Origin: Peribacillus frigoritolerans
GTDB lineage: Bacteria > Bacillota > Bacilli > Bacillales > Bacillaceae
Direction: 5' to 3'
Length of the DNA stretch: 64,000 bases
Assembly: GCF_004358755.1 (NCBI RefSeq)
Contig: NZ_SMZY01000002.1
Span: 372,001 to 436,000, forward strand
Shown here in pieces: positions 51,374 through 58,885 of this stretch. The notes below the pieces were generated by a model that did no database searches, was not told the origin of the DNA, and saw nothing but the letters and a program-made list of their open reading frames with translations. Position numbers and translations under genes: made by a program. Each line of letters opens with the position of its first letter. Position 1 is the stretch's first letter.

Positions 51374-53101
51374 CTAAAACTGGAACCGATTAACGAGTCT
51401 GCTCAGTTTTCCAGACAAGTCTGATAAGGCATCTGCGTTGCTTGAGATTTCTTCCATGGACTGGCTGGACTGCTCTGCGGATGCTGCTGTTTGTTCAATT
51501 CCTGCAGCTGCTTCTTCCGATACGGATGCAATGCTTGATATGGATTCATTCATTACTTCACTGTTTTTCATGATCTGATTTAAATCCGTCTGAATGGTGA
51601 CAATTCTAGTTGACATATCTTCAATAAAAGCTTTGATTTCAGAAAAGCTTTCCCCTGTATCGTGAATGGATTTTGCCCCTTTTACAATCTGCTCATATCC
51701 ATGTCCAAGGTTTTCAGCTACTTCTTCCGTTTCTTTTCTCACATTGCCTACTATTTTATTAATATCAACAATCGACCTTGATACCTGTTCAGCAAGCTTG
51801 CGGACTTCATCTGCCACAACTGCGAATCCTCTCCCATGTTCTCCGGCACGTGCAGCTTCGATTGCTGCATTAAGAGCCAGGAGATTGGTTTGGTCTGCGA
51901 TGCTTTGAATGACGTCTACTAAAGTGGAAATCTGTCCTGATTGCTCATCAAGCCGCTTCACTTTCAGCACGGTATTTTCCATTAAATCATTAATGCGGTT
52001 CATTTGACTGACAGACTCGCTCATTAATGAGTAGCCTGTTTGTGATTGATTCAGCACTTCGGCAGAAGCTTTTGCGACAGCCTGGCCATTTTGGTTGGCG
52101 ATGTAAATCGAATTCATCAGTTCGCCCATTGTTTCAGCCAGGTCGGACGCTGAGTTTGCCTGTGTTTCCGCACCTGAAGACAGCTCCTGCATGGTTGAGG
52201 CAATTTGCTCGCTTCCTGCCTTCAGCTCTTTTGATGAGGTTTGAAGCTGTTCACTCTGCTCTGCAACAGACAAAGAAGCTCCTGAAATATCTTTCACAAT
52301 ACCATTCAGCTGCTGATTCATTTCATTTACAGACTGGATGAGGTCGCCTATTTCATCGCGCGTTTCGGATACAAGAGGCGCATGATTCAGCTGACCATTT
52401 GAGATCGCCTTCATTCGGCTGACGATTGATAAAATCGGTTTTGTGAGCGCATTAGAAATCCGGATGGCCAGGAAGACACCGATTGCGACAATCACAACTG
52501 AAAACACAATCCCAAGAATATTAATAAACCGGCCTTGATTAATGATTGCATCTCCGTCTTCGATAATGGCCTTTTCTCTTTCACTGGCGAGAGAATCAAA
52601 CCCATCTGTCAGCTCATCGGCAAGATTTTGCACATCCCCGCGAAGCGTCTGGTTCGCCGTTACTCTCATTCCGGAATCAAAGCTTTTAATGACTTCTTCT
52701 TCCACAATTTCTTCCCATTCAGCACTTTTTTCCATTAACTCGCGGCTTTTCGGGTTATCACTTTGGGCAAGGAGTTTTTTCTGCAGCGCCTGACTATCTT
52801 CAGTCAGCTCATAATATTGATCTTTATATTCATTTTTTCCATAAATAAAATACGCTCTAATAAGAGACACGCGCTGCGTGATATTATCTCTGAGCTTTCC
52901 TTCTGCGAGAAGCGACTGCATATCCTCCTGCACAATCTGCTTTGTCCCGCTGTTAACCATGCTGAAACCAATAATATTAAATGCCGCCATCAAAAGACTG
53001 AGCACAATAATAACCGAAAAACTGCCGAGCAGCTTCCCTTTTAACGTAAATGATGCAAAGCTCTTTTTCTCTCCCGGCTTCCTTTTATTTAACCGTTTCA
53101 T
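51374..53101 (-). CDS. Methyl-accepting chemotaxis protein
   Basis: 575 residues. TM1 at about 26-48, an extracellular four-helix-bundle sensor (about 50-190), TM2 at about 192-212, and HAMP to about 265. The signalling domain has the hairpin tip [41 protein letters not shown]. Candidate methylation helices flank it. The sensed ligand is unknown. It is a single-gene unit preceded by a 21-bp tandem repeat array upstream of its promoter. Confidence 0.95.
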   Translation of the reverse strand: MKRLNKRKPGEKKSFASFTLKGKLLGSFSVIIVLSLLMAAFNIIGFSMVNSGTKQIVQEDMQSLLAEGKLRDNITQRVSLIRAYFIYGKNEYKDQYYELTEDSQALQKKLLAQSDNPKSRELMEKSAEWEEIVEEEVIKSFDSGMRVTANQTLRGDVQNLADELTDGFDSLASEREKAIIEDGDAIINQGRFINILGIVFSVVIVAIGVFLAIRISNALTKPILSIVSRMKAISNGQLNHAPLVSETRDEIGDLIQSVNEMNQQLNGIVKDISGASLSVAEQSEQLQTSSKELKAGSEQIASTMQELSSGAETQANSASDLAETMGELMNSIYIANQNGQAVAKASAEVLNQSQTGYSLMSESVSQMNRINDLMENTVLKVKRLDEQSGQISTLVDVIQSIADQTNLLALNAAIEAARAGEHGRGFAVVADEVRKLAEQVSRSIVDINKIVGNVRKETEEVAENLGHGYEQIVKGAKSIHDTGESFSEIKAFIEDMSTRIVTIQTDLNQIMKNSEVMNESISSIASVSEEAAAGIEQTAASAEQSSQSMEEISSNADALSDLSGKLSRLVNRFQF

Positions 53102-53261
53102 CCTTTAGGTGCCCCCTCTTTTCTGAAATATAGACAATATTCCTCACTTCAGTTCCATTTCTCCTGTGAAATATGGCTCATATCTATTTCATCGGCTATT
53201 TTGACAGAATATTAAGAGAAGCATTAAGAAAAGCGGGATCAATTTCAATTGACAAACGCAG

Positions 53262-53450
53262 GAATTATTTCCGGAATTGCAAGAATTAATTCAGAAACCC
53301 CGCGAATTATTTCCGAAACCCCATGAATTAATTTGGAAACCGCATGAATTATTTCCGAAACCCCGCGAATTATTTCCGAAACCCCATGAATTAATTTGGA
53401 AACCGCATGAATTATTTCCGAAACCCCGCGAATTAATTTAGAAACAAAGC
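53262..53450. repeat. Tandem array, nine 21-bp units
   Basis: Nine units, each beginning GAATTA, start at 53262 and recur every 21 bp. Three unit types alternate (ATTTCCGAAACCCCGC, ATTTCCGAAACCCCAT and AATTTGGAAACCGCAT after GAATT), giving a 63-bp higher-order period that occurs twice (53304-53366 and 53367-53429). It lies between the pheromone gene terminator and the chemoreceptor promoter. On the minus strand it keeps one frame open as 7-residue repeats, which I take to be a by-product of the 21-bp period. Confidence 0.92.
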
Positions 53451-53471
53451 TGCGATGCTGTTTTTCTGCAA

Positions 53472-53507
53472 GCAAAAAAAGACAGCGCATATGCGCCGTC
53501 TTTTTAA
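53472..53507 (-). terminator. Terminator of the receptor-pheromone unit
   Basis: On the minus strand AAAAAGACGGCGCAT and ATGCGCTGTCTTTTTTT form a stem with one G-U pair and a strong T-run, just past the pheromone gene stop. Confidence 0.88.
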
Positions 53508-53512
53508 AATAT

Positions 53513-53668
53513 TTATACAATTTTCGGATGATCTGGTTCAGAAACGATTTTCGGGTGATCCGGCTCTGATACAATTTTCGGATGATCCGGCTCAGAAAAC
53601 AATCCAACTCCTGCTGCAAATGCTAGTGAAAAAACGCCAGCGGTGATGCCCATTACTATTTTTTTCAT
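53513..53668 (-). CDS. NprX/Phr-like secreted pheromone precursor with three identical 9-residue repeats
   Basis: 51 residues. GGGAG lies 8-11 bp before the ATG, which sits 20 bp after the receptor stop. Residues 1-24 are an export signal (MKKIVMGITAGVFSLAFAAG...). Residues 25-33, 34-42 and 43-51 are each exactly SEPDHPKIV, with the third ending the protein. The three 27-bp DNA copies differ at two to six positions, all synonymous. NprX of the B. cereus group matures to a peptide of the SKPDIVG type; the S-x-P-D and terminal I-V here are similar. Three signal units per precursor is the odd feature. Confidence 0.88.
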   Translation of the reverse strand: MKKIVMGITAGVFSLAFAAGVGLFSEPDHPKIVSEPDHPKIVSEPDHPKIV

Positions 53669-53688
53669 GACAAGCTCTCCCTTGTTAT

Positions 53689-54942
53689 TTAGTTTGCATA
53701 TGCCCGTTTCAAAGCGCTGCATACGATTTGGTAATATTGAACGGCTGATTTGTATTTGTGGCGATCTTCAAAGTAGGATGCCATAAGCTCTGAATACTCG
53801 ATAATATACTGCTGTTTTTCGTGCTCTATAAAATAAGGGATAACGACTTCCATCATAAAATATTCAAATTCAGAAGTGAGATTATCCTGCAGTAAATATT
53901 CATAGATTTTAAAATGATAGTGATATTCCTGATTAGGGTTATTTTCTAATATCGTTTTGCCCTCTACGATCCACTTCTCAGCCTCTTCTTTATTTTCTAA
54001 TTGATAATAGGCATACAGAATCGAAAAAATGGTGCTTAATGATTCATTCTTATCTTTAAATTGCAGAGCTTCATTGTAGCGATCAATTGCCTGTTCATAT
54101 TTTCTGGTGATTGAACTGAGATACCCCATATTGTGATAGATCATTCCAAGCAGACTTTTATCATTCAGCTGCTCGGCAATTTTCCTTGCCAGCAAATAGC
54201 TTTCTTCTGAGCGGGTATGCTCTTCGCACCGCAAATAATTAATCCCAAGCAAGATCTGACACTCCGCACATCTCATTAAATCATATCTTGATTGATATAT
54301 ATTTAAAGCAAGGTGAGTGTACTGGATGACCAGTGCCGCTTTTCTTAATTGACTCAAAGTCAGGGCAATTGAATAATAGAGATCTGCTTCCTCCCACTTC
54401 TCAAACGGCAGGTGCTTCGTTAAAAAACGCTCCGCACCTTTAAGGTGCATGAGGGCCGAAGAGTATTTACTTTGAAGATAGTGATGAAGGCCGACAAATT
54501 TCTCATAATAATAAGTCATCTTTTCTTCGAAGATATCTTTGTACATGTTGATTTTTTCAAGCAATGCATCCGCTTCTGCAAACTCTCTTTCCGTCAATAA
54601 ATACCTGAATTCAAACAGTACGAAGTAAATCATGGCTGTTGTGTCACTTGACGATTGGATTTCTTTCTGCAGGTCAATGTACCTTTTTTTCAGATGATCG
54701 TGCTTGCGGTGAACGATATCATGATACCAGTCAAATAAGGATTTCATCAGGGGGATTTCTTCTTCTTCGATGAGGTTGATCTCAAGCCTGCTGCATAAGT
54801 AATCAAGGACCTCAATACTTGCGGTCGTCTGATTGTTTTCGATTTTTGATAAGTAAGAAGTGGAAATGATGCCTCGTGAAAGTTCCTCCTGGGTCTTATT
54901 CTGCTGTATGCGATAGAACCTTATTCGACTTCCGATTTCCAT
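53689..54942 (-). CDS. NprR-like RRNPP quorum-sensing receptor/regulator
   Basis: About 417 residues. An XRE-type HTH is at residues about 3-60 (IGSRIRFYRIQQNKTQEELSRGIISTSYLSKIENNQTTASIEVLDYLCSRLEI). TPR-type helical repeats fill residues about 70-410, including LLGMIYHNMGYLSSITRKYEQAIDRYNEALQF. This is the RRNPP layout with NprR length and N-terminal sequence style. The ATG at 54942 follows GAGGTG at 8 bp. The pheromone gene lies directly downstream and a subtilisin gene is divergent, so the protease is the obvious target. NprR family members can also act on Spo0F; whether this one does is not visible. Confidence 0.88.
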   Translation of the reverse strand: MEIGSRIRFYRIQQNKTQEELSRGIISTSYLSKIENNQTTASIEVLDYLCSRLEINLIEEEEIPLMKSLFDWYHDIVHRKHDHLKKRYIDLQKEIQSSSDTTAMIYFVLFEFRYLLTEREFAEADALLEKINMYKDIFEEKMTYYYEKFVGLHHYLQSKYSSALMHLKGAERFLTKHLPFEKWEEADLYYSIALTLSQLRKAALVIQYTHLALNIYQSRYDLMRCAECQILLGINYLRCEEHTRSEESYLLARKIAEQLNDKSLLGMIYHNMGYLSSITRKYEQAIDRYNEALQFKDKNESLSTIFSILYAYYQLENKEEAEKWIVEGKTILENNPNQEYHYHFKIYEYLLQDNLTSEFEYFMMEVVIPYFIEHEKQQYIIEYSELMASYFEDRHKYKSAVQYYQIVCSALKRAYAN

Positions 54943-55010
54943 ATTCAGCACCTCATCTATACTAATCTGTATGTTTAGTTCTCTCTTTATTATGCCGAAT
55001 CCTTTTGCTT

Positions 55011-55150
55011 TCGTATTGGGAAAATAGCCTCAATTTTTCTGAATAATACATAAAATAAAGACCCATATTTCCCAATATGCAATAATCCCAGGAAACATCC
55101 CTCCTATTTCTCCCTATTATTCCTGAAAATAGACCTGTCTTTCCCAATAC
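55011..55150. promoter_or_regulatory. Three TATTGGGAAA boxes between receptor and subtilisin genes
   Basis: GTATTGGGAAA occurs at 55013-55023, TTTCCCAATA at 55068-55077 within CATATT-TCCC-AATATG, and TTTCCCAATAC at 55140-55150. The outer two form an inverted 11-bp pair and the middle one is itself a dyad. A third-copy conservation in a 290-bp A/T-rich gap suggests binding sites for the NprR-like regulator. TATACT at 55219-55224 is a likely -10 for the protease, with a poor -35, as expected for an activated promoter. Confidence 0.65.
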
Positions 55151-55242
55151 AAATGACTCTATTAAAATGGTAGCATAATTGATAGAATAGTCAAACTTTT
55201 TAGACTGCAAGATTATTCTATACTATTTAAGGGGGTTTATTC

Positions 55243-56370
55243 ATGAAAAAGTGGAAGGCTCTGAGTATTTTGTTTGCTTTTATTCTATTTTTCTCCATGA
55301 TTTTTTCTGCACAGCCTGCTGACGCTATTTCAGCTAAGAAAGATTATTTAATAGGGATTAAGGCATCTCTCAAAGATTCTAAAGGTAAGGCAAACATAAT
55401 CTCGGTTGCCGGCGGCAAGGTCAAGCATCAATTTAAATATATGAATGTTGTCCACGCTTCTCTGCCTGATCATGCAGCTGCTGCTCTTCAAAAAAATCCG
55501 AATGTCACTTTTATTGAGGAAGATTTTGAAGCACAGGCTATAGGCCAGACCGTTCCATACGGAATTCCCCAAATTAAAGCAGATGCTGTTCAATCTTCGG
55601 GAGTTAAAGGAAGCGGCGTAAAAGTTGCTGTTCTTGATACAGGAATTGATGCCTCTCATGAAGATTTGAATGTGGCCGGAGGCGCAAGCTTTATATCCTC
55701 TGAACCGAATCCGTTTATAGATGGTGACAGCCATGGAACTCACGTGGCCGGGACTGTCGCTGCATTAAATAATTCAACAGGTGTTTTGGGCGCTGCTCCG
55801 GACGTCTCACTTTATGCTGTAAAAGTTCTTGATTCTTCAGGAAGCGGCTCATACAGCGGAATTGCTCAAGGCATTGAATGGGCGGTTGACAATGGAATGG
55901 ATGTCATCAATATGAGTCTTGGCGGCAGCCAGGGATCAACTGCTCTGCAGCAGGCTGTCGATCAAGCTTATAATAAAGGCGTTGTTGTTGTTGCAGCTGC
56001 TGGAAATAGCGGCTCAAAGGGCAAACGAAACACAATTGGCTATCCGGCCAAATACAGTTCCGTTATTGCAGTGGGTGCGGTCGACGCAGCGAACAGCCGG
56101 GCATCTTTTTCAAGTGTCGGCTCAGAGCTTGAAGTCATGGCTCCGGGTGTCAGCATATTGAGCACGGTCCCAGGCAATAAATATGCCTCTTTTAACGGAA
56201 CATCGATGGCATCGCCGCATGTAGCAGGTGCAGCCGCATTAATTCTTTCTAAATACCCGAACATGTCTAATATCGAAGTGCGGAACCGCTTGAAAAATAC
56301 AGCTGTTCGACTTGGTGATCCATTTTATTATGGTGCAGGACTTATCAATGTACAGGCTGCAATCCAATAA
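55243..56370 (+). CDS. Secreted subtilisin-family serine protease
   Basis: 375 residues as a pre-pro-enzyme. Signal peptide 1-28 (ending QPADA), I9 propeptide about 33-98, mature chain from about residue 98 ([16 protein letters not shown]). Catalytic triad D132 (AVLDTGID), H164 ([10 protein letters not shown]), S321 ([10 protein letters not shown]), with the oxyanion N255 (AAAGNSG). Close in length and character to AprE. AAGGGGG lies 8 bp before the ATG. It is divergent from the NprR-like gene with three shared boxes between, so expression is probably pheromone-dependent. A bidirectional terminator follows. Confidence 0.96.
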   Translation: MKKWKALSILFAFILFFSMIFSAQPADAISAKKDYLIGIKASLKDSKGKANIISVAGGKVKHQFKYMNVVHASLPDHAAAALQKNPNVTFIEEDFEAQAIGQTVPYGIPQIKADAVQSSGVKGSGVKVAVLDTGIDASHEDLNVAGGASFISSEPNPFIDGDSHGTHVAGTVAALNNSTGVLGAAPDVSLYAVKVLDSSGSGSYSGIAQGIEWAVDNGMDVINMSLGGSQGSTALQQAVDQAYNKGVVVVAAAGNSGSKGKRNTIGYPAKYSSVIAVGAVDAANSRASFSSVGSELEVMAPGVSILSTVPGNKYASFNGTSMASPHVAGAAALILSKYPNMSNIEVRNRLKNTAVRLGDPFYYGAGLINVQAAIQ

Positions 56371-56373
56371 AGT

Positions 56374-56410
56374 AAAAAGAGCTCGGTCCTTTTGGACATG
56401 AGCTCTTTTT
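56374..56410. terminator. Bidirectional terminator, subtilisin / ohrA
   Basis: AAAAAGAGCTC and GAGCTCTTTTT arms with an inner GGTCC/GGAC stem and T-runs on both strands. Confidence 0.9.
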
Positions 56411-56416
56411 CAGGTA

Positions 56417-56830
56417 TTAGACAACTTTTAATTCAACCTCGATATTTCCTTTTGTTGCTTTTGAATAAGGACAAACACCATGAGCTTTCTGTACAAGCTC
56501 TTCCGCTCTTTCTTTTGATATGTCTGGAATGTGAACCTCTAAAATAACAGATAAGCCGAAACCAGAATCATCCTTCCCGATCGATACATGGGATGTAACA
56601 GATGTTTGGCCGATTTTTTCACGCTCGGTTCTTGCTACCAAATTTAATGCACTGTCAAAGCAAGCGGAATATCCTGCTGCAAATAATTGCTCAGGGTTCG
56701 TTCCCGCTCCGCCTCTTCCGCCAAGTGCTTTTGGCATATCAATGGCAAGGTCAAGCTCCTTGTCTTTCGTCTGGACTCTTCCTTCTCTTCCGCCTGTGGC
56801 AGTTGCAGTTGCTGTGTAAAGTTTTTGCAT
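56417..56830 (-). CDS. ohrA: Organic hydroperoxide resistance protein OhrA
   Basis: 137 residues of the OsmC/Ohr family. The two redox cysteines are in AAGYSACFDSALNLVAR and AHGVCPYSKATKGNIEV. It reduces organic and fatty-acid hydroperoxides using lipoylated partners. Divergent from ohrR, with an OhrR-type palindrome overlapping the promoter between them. GGAGAT precedes the ATG. Length is typical. Confidence 0.96.
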   Translation of the reverse strand: MQKLYTATATATGGREGRVQTKDKELDLAIDMPKALGGRGGAGTNPEQLFAAGYSACFDSALNLVARTEREKIGQTSVTSHVSIGKDDSGFGLSVILEVHIPDISKERAEELVQKAHGVCPYSKATKGNIEVELKVV

Positions 56831-56860
56831 GCTATTATCTCCTTTTCATTTTATAAAATT

Positions 56861-56876
56861 AAATTGTACACAATTT
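56861..56876. promoter_or_regulatory. OhrR operator
   Basis: AAATTGT-AC-ACAATTT is a perfect 7+7 dyad, of the same kind as the AT-rich TACAATT/AATTGTA operator of B. subtilis ohrA. On the minus strand it lies between TTGCAA (-35-like) and TTTAAT/TATAAA (-10-like) of ohrA, which fits repression of both genes. Confidence 0.82.
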
Positions 56877-56947
56877 GTTTTTGCAAAACTAATATACCAA
56901 CGGTATAATGGGTTTGTCAATCAATAAATGTCGGGAGCAATGAACCA

Positions 56948-57388
56948 ATGCCATCAGAGAAACATCCTCTAAGCCTGGAACATCAGCTTTGTTTTTCCAT
57001 TTATGCGTGTTCCAGGGAGATGACAAAAATGTACAGACCCATTTTGCAGGAGCTTGAGCTGACATACCCTCAATATTTGGTCATGCTTGTTTTGTGGGAG
57101 CATGAGAAAATGAGCGTGAAGGATTTAGGCAAGGAGCTCTTATTAGATTCAGGCACACTCACACCTCTTCTTAAAAGACTTGAAGAAGCCGGTTTGGTTG
57201 AGCGCATTCGTTCAAAAGCAGATGAGCGCAAAGTAGAAATCAGTTTAACGGCAAAGGGCCAAAACCTGAAAGAAGAAGCATATCGTGTCCCTGAATACAT
57301 GCTGAATTCAAGCGGTCTTTCGCGGGAAGATTTCGAGAGGCTGAATCACGAATTTCGTAGCCTCCTGAAAAAACTGACTTCTTTATAA
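56948..57388 (+). CDS. ohrR: Organic hydroperoxide sensor-repressor OhrR
   Basis: 146 residues of the MarR family. The sensing Cys is C15 in LEHQLCFSIYACSREMTKMY. The winged helix is LGKELLLDSGTLTPLLKRLEEAGLVERIRSKADERKVEISLTAKG. As in B. subtilis it has a single reactive N-terminal Cys (a second Cys, C21, lies in the same helix). It represses ohrA until C15 is oxidised. Divergent from ohrA with the operator between. Confidence 0.95.
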   Translation: MPSEKHPLSLEHQLCFSIYACSREMTKMYRPILQELELTYPQYLVMLVLWEHEKMSVKDLGKELLLDSGTLTPLLKRLEEAGLVERIRSKADERKVEISLTAKGQNLKEEAYRVPEYMLNSSGLSREDFERLNHEFRSLLKKLTSL

Positions 57389-57489
57389 TTATTTTTCTTA
57401 AAAAAGAACAACAGTTGTTTAAAACAGGTAATAAGTGACGATATATAAACTATTCACGGATATTTTGCATGAAATGTGAGGTGATTCTC

Positions 57490-57672
57490 TTGAATATGGT
57501 AGATGTTCTAATTGAGAAATATCGGCAGGAAATGTTTGAAAGCGCCAAAAGAGACGGACTTAGTTCCGTGACTACCCTAAAAGCAAGTCAGCAGCTTGAC
57601 CGCATTTTGAATATCGGCATGCAGATAGAACCATCGAAATGGATGGAACGAAAGAATCAAGTATTGAATTAG
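57490..57672 (+). CDS. Spo0E-family aspartyl-phosphate phosphatase
   Basis: 60 residues. The Spo0E pattern is visible: LIEKYRQEMFESAKRDGLSSVTTLKASQQLDRILN, with the SQxLD-type motif near the middle. Such two-helix proteins dephosphorylate Spo0A~P and so delay sporulation. TTG 57490 has GAGG 8 bp upstream; ATG 57496 is also possible at 14 bp. It lies shortly after ohrR on the same strand, with no strong terminator between. Given the nearby NprR-like system, there may be two phosphorelay inputs in this region. Confidence 0.82.
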   Translation: MNMVDVLIEKYRQEMFESAKRDGLSSVTTLKASQQLDRILNIGMQIEPSKWMERKNQVLN

Positions 57673-57754
57673 CAAGTTTAAAAAGCGGGAGTTCAGGCAA
57701 TGAAACGGAGATCCGCTGTAAATATAAATGGGCAGAAATATATTCTTTCACCTT

Positions 57755-57890
57755 AAAAGGGCTTTCCAGAAAGTCTGTTTTCGCGTAATTATTGTTTTAG
57801 ATTATAAATGTTGTCCGTTCCTTTCCGCTGCAATCCACTCAAGATTTTTAACATGTAGTCTAAAACAACAAATTTTACGAAAAGAGCCTG
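57755..57890. repeat. Dispersed intergenic repeat, copy D
   Basis: AAAAGGGCTTTCCAGAAAG, TCTGTTTTCGCG, ATGTTGTCCGTTCCTTTCCG, CAATCCACTCAAGATTTTTAACAT and TAGTCTAAAACAACAAATTT, then TACGAAAAGAGCC, align with copies A, B and C. The ends are imperfect inverted repeats. It abuts the terminator of the lipoprotein gene. The remaining 57673-57754 stretch shows nothing. Confidence 0.78.
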
Positions 57891-57892
57891 CA

Positions 57893-57937
57893 GAAAAAAG
57901 CAGACAGGAAATAACATTTGTTTTTCCTGCCTGCTTC
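57893..57937 (-). terminator. Terminator of the lipoprotein gene
   Basis: AAGCAGACAGGAAA and TTTCCTGCCTGCTT pair with one mismatch. A T-rich run follows on the minus strand. Almost identical to the hairpin at 35871-35916, loop included. Confidence 0.8.
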
Positions 57938-57966
57938 ATTTAAAAGACTTATTGGACGATCCCTTT

Positions 57967-58368
57967 TTACGGATTCTCTTTTTCTTCCACTACCTGATCG
58001 ACATAATCAACGATCAGTTCATCTTCTTCTGTTTCCCTCACTCGAAAGGCAATGGCTTTACTTTCCTTTTGATCATCCTGATCATAATAGGCGCGGAATA
58101 CATAAAAGCTTTCTTCTTTGATTTCAAAATCTTCGAGTTCCAGATTGTCTATCTTCCACTTCTTTTTCAGCGAGATCAGCTCTTGCGGGGAATGATAGGC
58201 TCCTTCTATATAGATGTCTCTCATATCTCTTTTATCTTCATCCAGAATGGCTTCAAGCATATCCTCTACCACCACCAGCCTTCTGTCACGGCCCTCATCT
58301 TCATCCTTGCATGCAGACAGGAACAGGGCAAGAAGACAGAGGATTAGAACCTTATGTATGTTTCTCAC
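57967..58368 (-). CDS. Small lipoprotein of unknown function
   Basis: 133 residues. GTG 58368 is chosen because GGGGGT is 6 bp upstream and the protein then begins with a compact lipoprotein signal (RNIHKVLILCLLALFLSAC, lipobox LSAC). The mature part is acidic and begins KDEDEGRDRRLVVVEDMLEAILDEDK. It is probably anchored on the outer face of the membrane. Same strand and just downstream of the AbrB-like gene, with a GC-rich hairpin (CCGGCC/GGCCGG) between them. No family recognised. Confidence 0.75.
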   Translation of the reverse strand: MRNIHKVLILCLLALFLSACKDEDEGRDRRLVVVEDMLEAILDEDKRDMRDIYIEGAYHSPQELISLKKKWKIDNLELEDFEIKEESFYVFRAYYDQDDQKESKAIAFRVRETEEDELIVDYVDQVVEEKENP

Positions 58369-58416
58369 TTTTTTACCCCCGTACAAACTGAAACCGGCCG
58401 AGAACCGGCCGGCTGA

Positions 58417-58758
58417 TCAGCTTGATAGTTTATTTGAACCTGTCATTTCATCTGGAGGAACAAAGGTCACTTTTTGCCCCTGTTCATTCCATTCTATCTT
58501 CAGTTTTTCTCCCACATCAATTTCACATATATTTCGTATCTCACTCGGTATGGTTATCGTTCCCTTGCTGCTTAAAGTTGTTTCATTTTCAAAGGCGTTG
58601 TTATCATCCATGATTAAATCGATGGTTTTTCCATCTGTCTGAACGACGACCCGTTCACCTGTCTGTATGTTTAGTTTTTTTCGAATGTAGGAAGGGATCA
58701 TCACTTGACCATTTGACCAGATTTTCACGAAAAATGGGCCTGTTTTCAACGATATCAC
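58417..58758 (-). CDS. Protein with two tandem SpoVT/AbrB-like domains
   Basis: 113 residues. Residues about 8-45 (PFFVKIWSNGQVMIPSYIRKKLNIQTGERVVVQTDG) and 60-98 (TTLSSKGTITIPSEIRNICEIDVGEKLKIEWNEQG) are two swapped-hairpin AbrB modules joined by an acidic linker. AbrB-type proteins bind DNA as dimers of one module each, so this chain may mimic a dimer by itself. Both modules keep the GxxxIPxxIR core. GTG 58758 follows AAAGGA; a TTG three codons later with GGAG is also possible. No toxin gene lies next to it; a lipoprotein gene follows. Confidence 0.75.
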   Translation of the reverse strand: MISLKTGPFFVKIWSNGQVMIPSYIRKKLNIQTGERVVVQTDGKTIDLIMDDNNAFENETTLSSKGTITIPSEIRNICEIDVGEKLKIEWNEQGQKVTFVPPDEMTGSNKLSS

Positions 58759-58856
58759 TCCATTCCTTTTAAAGATACCATCTATTATAGCATGAAAAAC
58801 GATAATTTCCTTGTTTCACGCACTGACATGCGGCTATATTGCAGCCAGTGCAGCAC

Positions 58857-58885
58857 TAAAAAACAATCAGAGATCCTGATTGCTT
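58857..58885 (-). terminator. Terminator of the LacI-type gene
   Basis: On the minus strand CAATCAG and CTGATTG pair around a 5-nt loop, followed by six T residues. The 5' arm overlaps the stop region. Confidence 0.8.

Noticed and set aside
53262-53450. CRISPR array
   Set aside because: Continuous 21-bp units without spacers and no cas genes.
53245-53619. 124-residue minus-strand frame with 7-residue repeats (GVSEIIH/AVSKLIH type)
   Set aside because: It is produced by the 21-bp non-coding array and by an alternate frame of the pheromone gene. It has no ribosome binding site and crosses the terminator at 53472-53507.
54962-55210. 82-residue minus-strand frame in the receptor-subtilisin gap
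   Set aside because: Biased, non-protein-like composition, no start signal, and it covers the candidate operator boxes and promoter.
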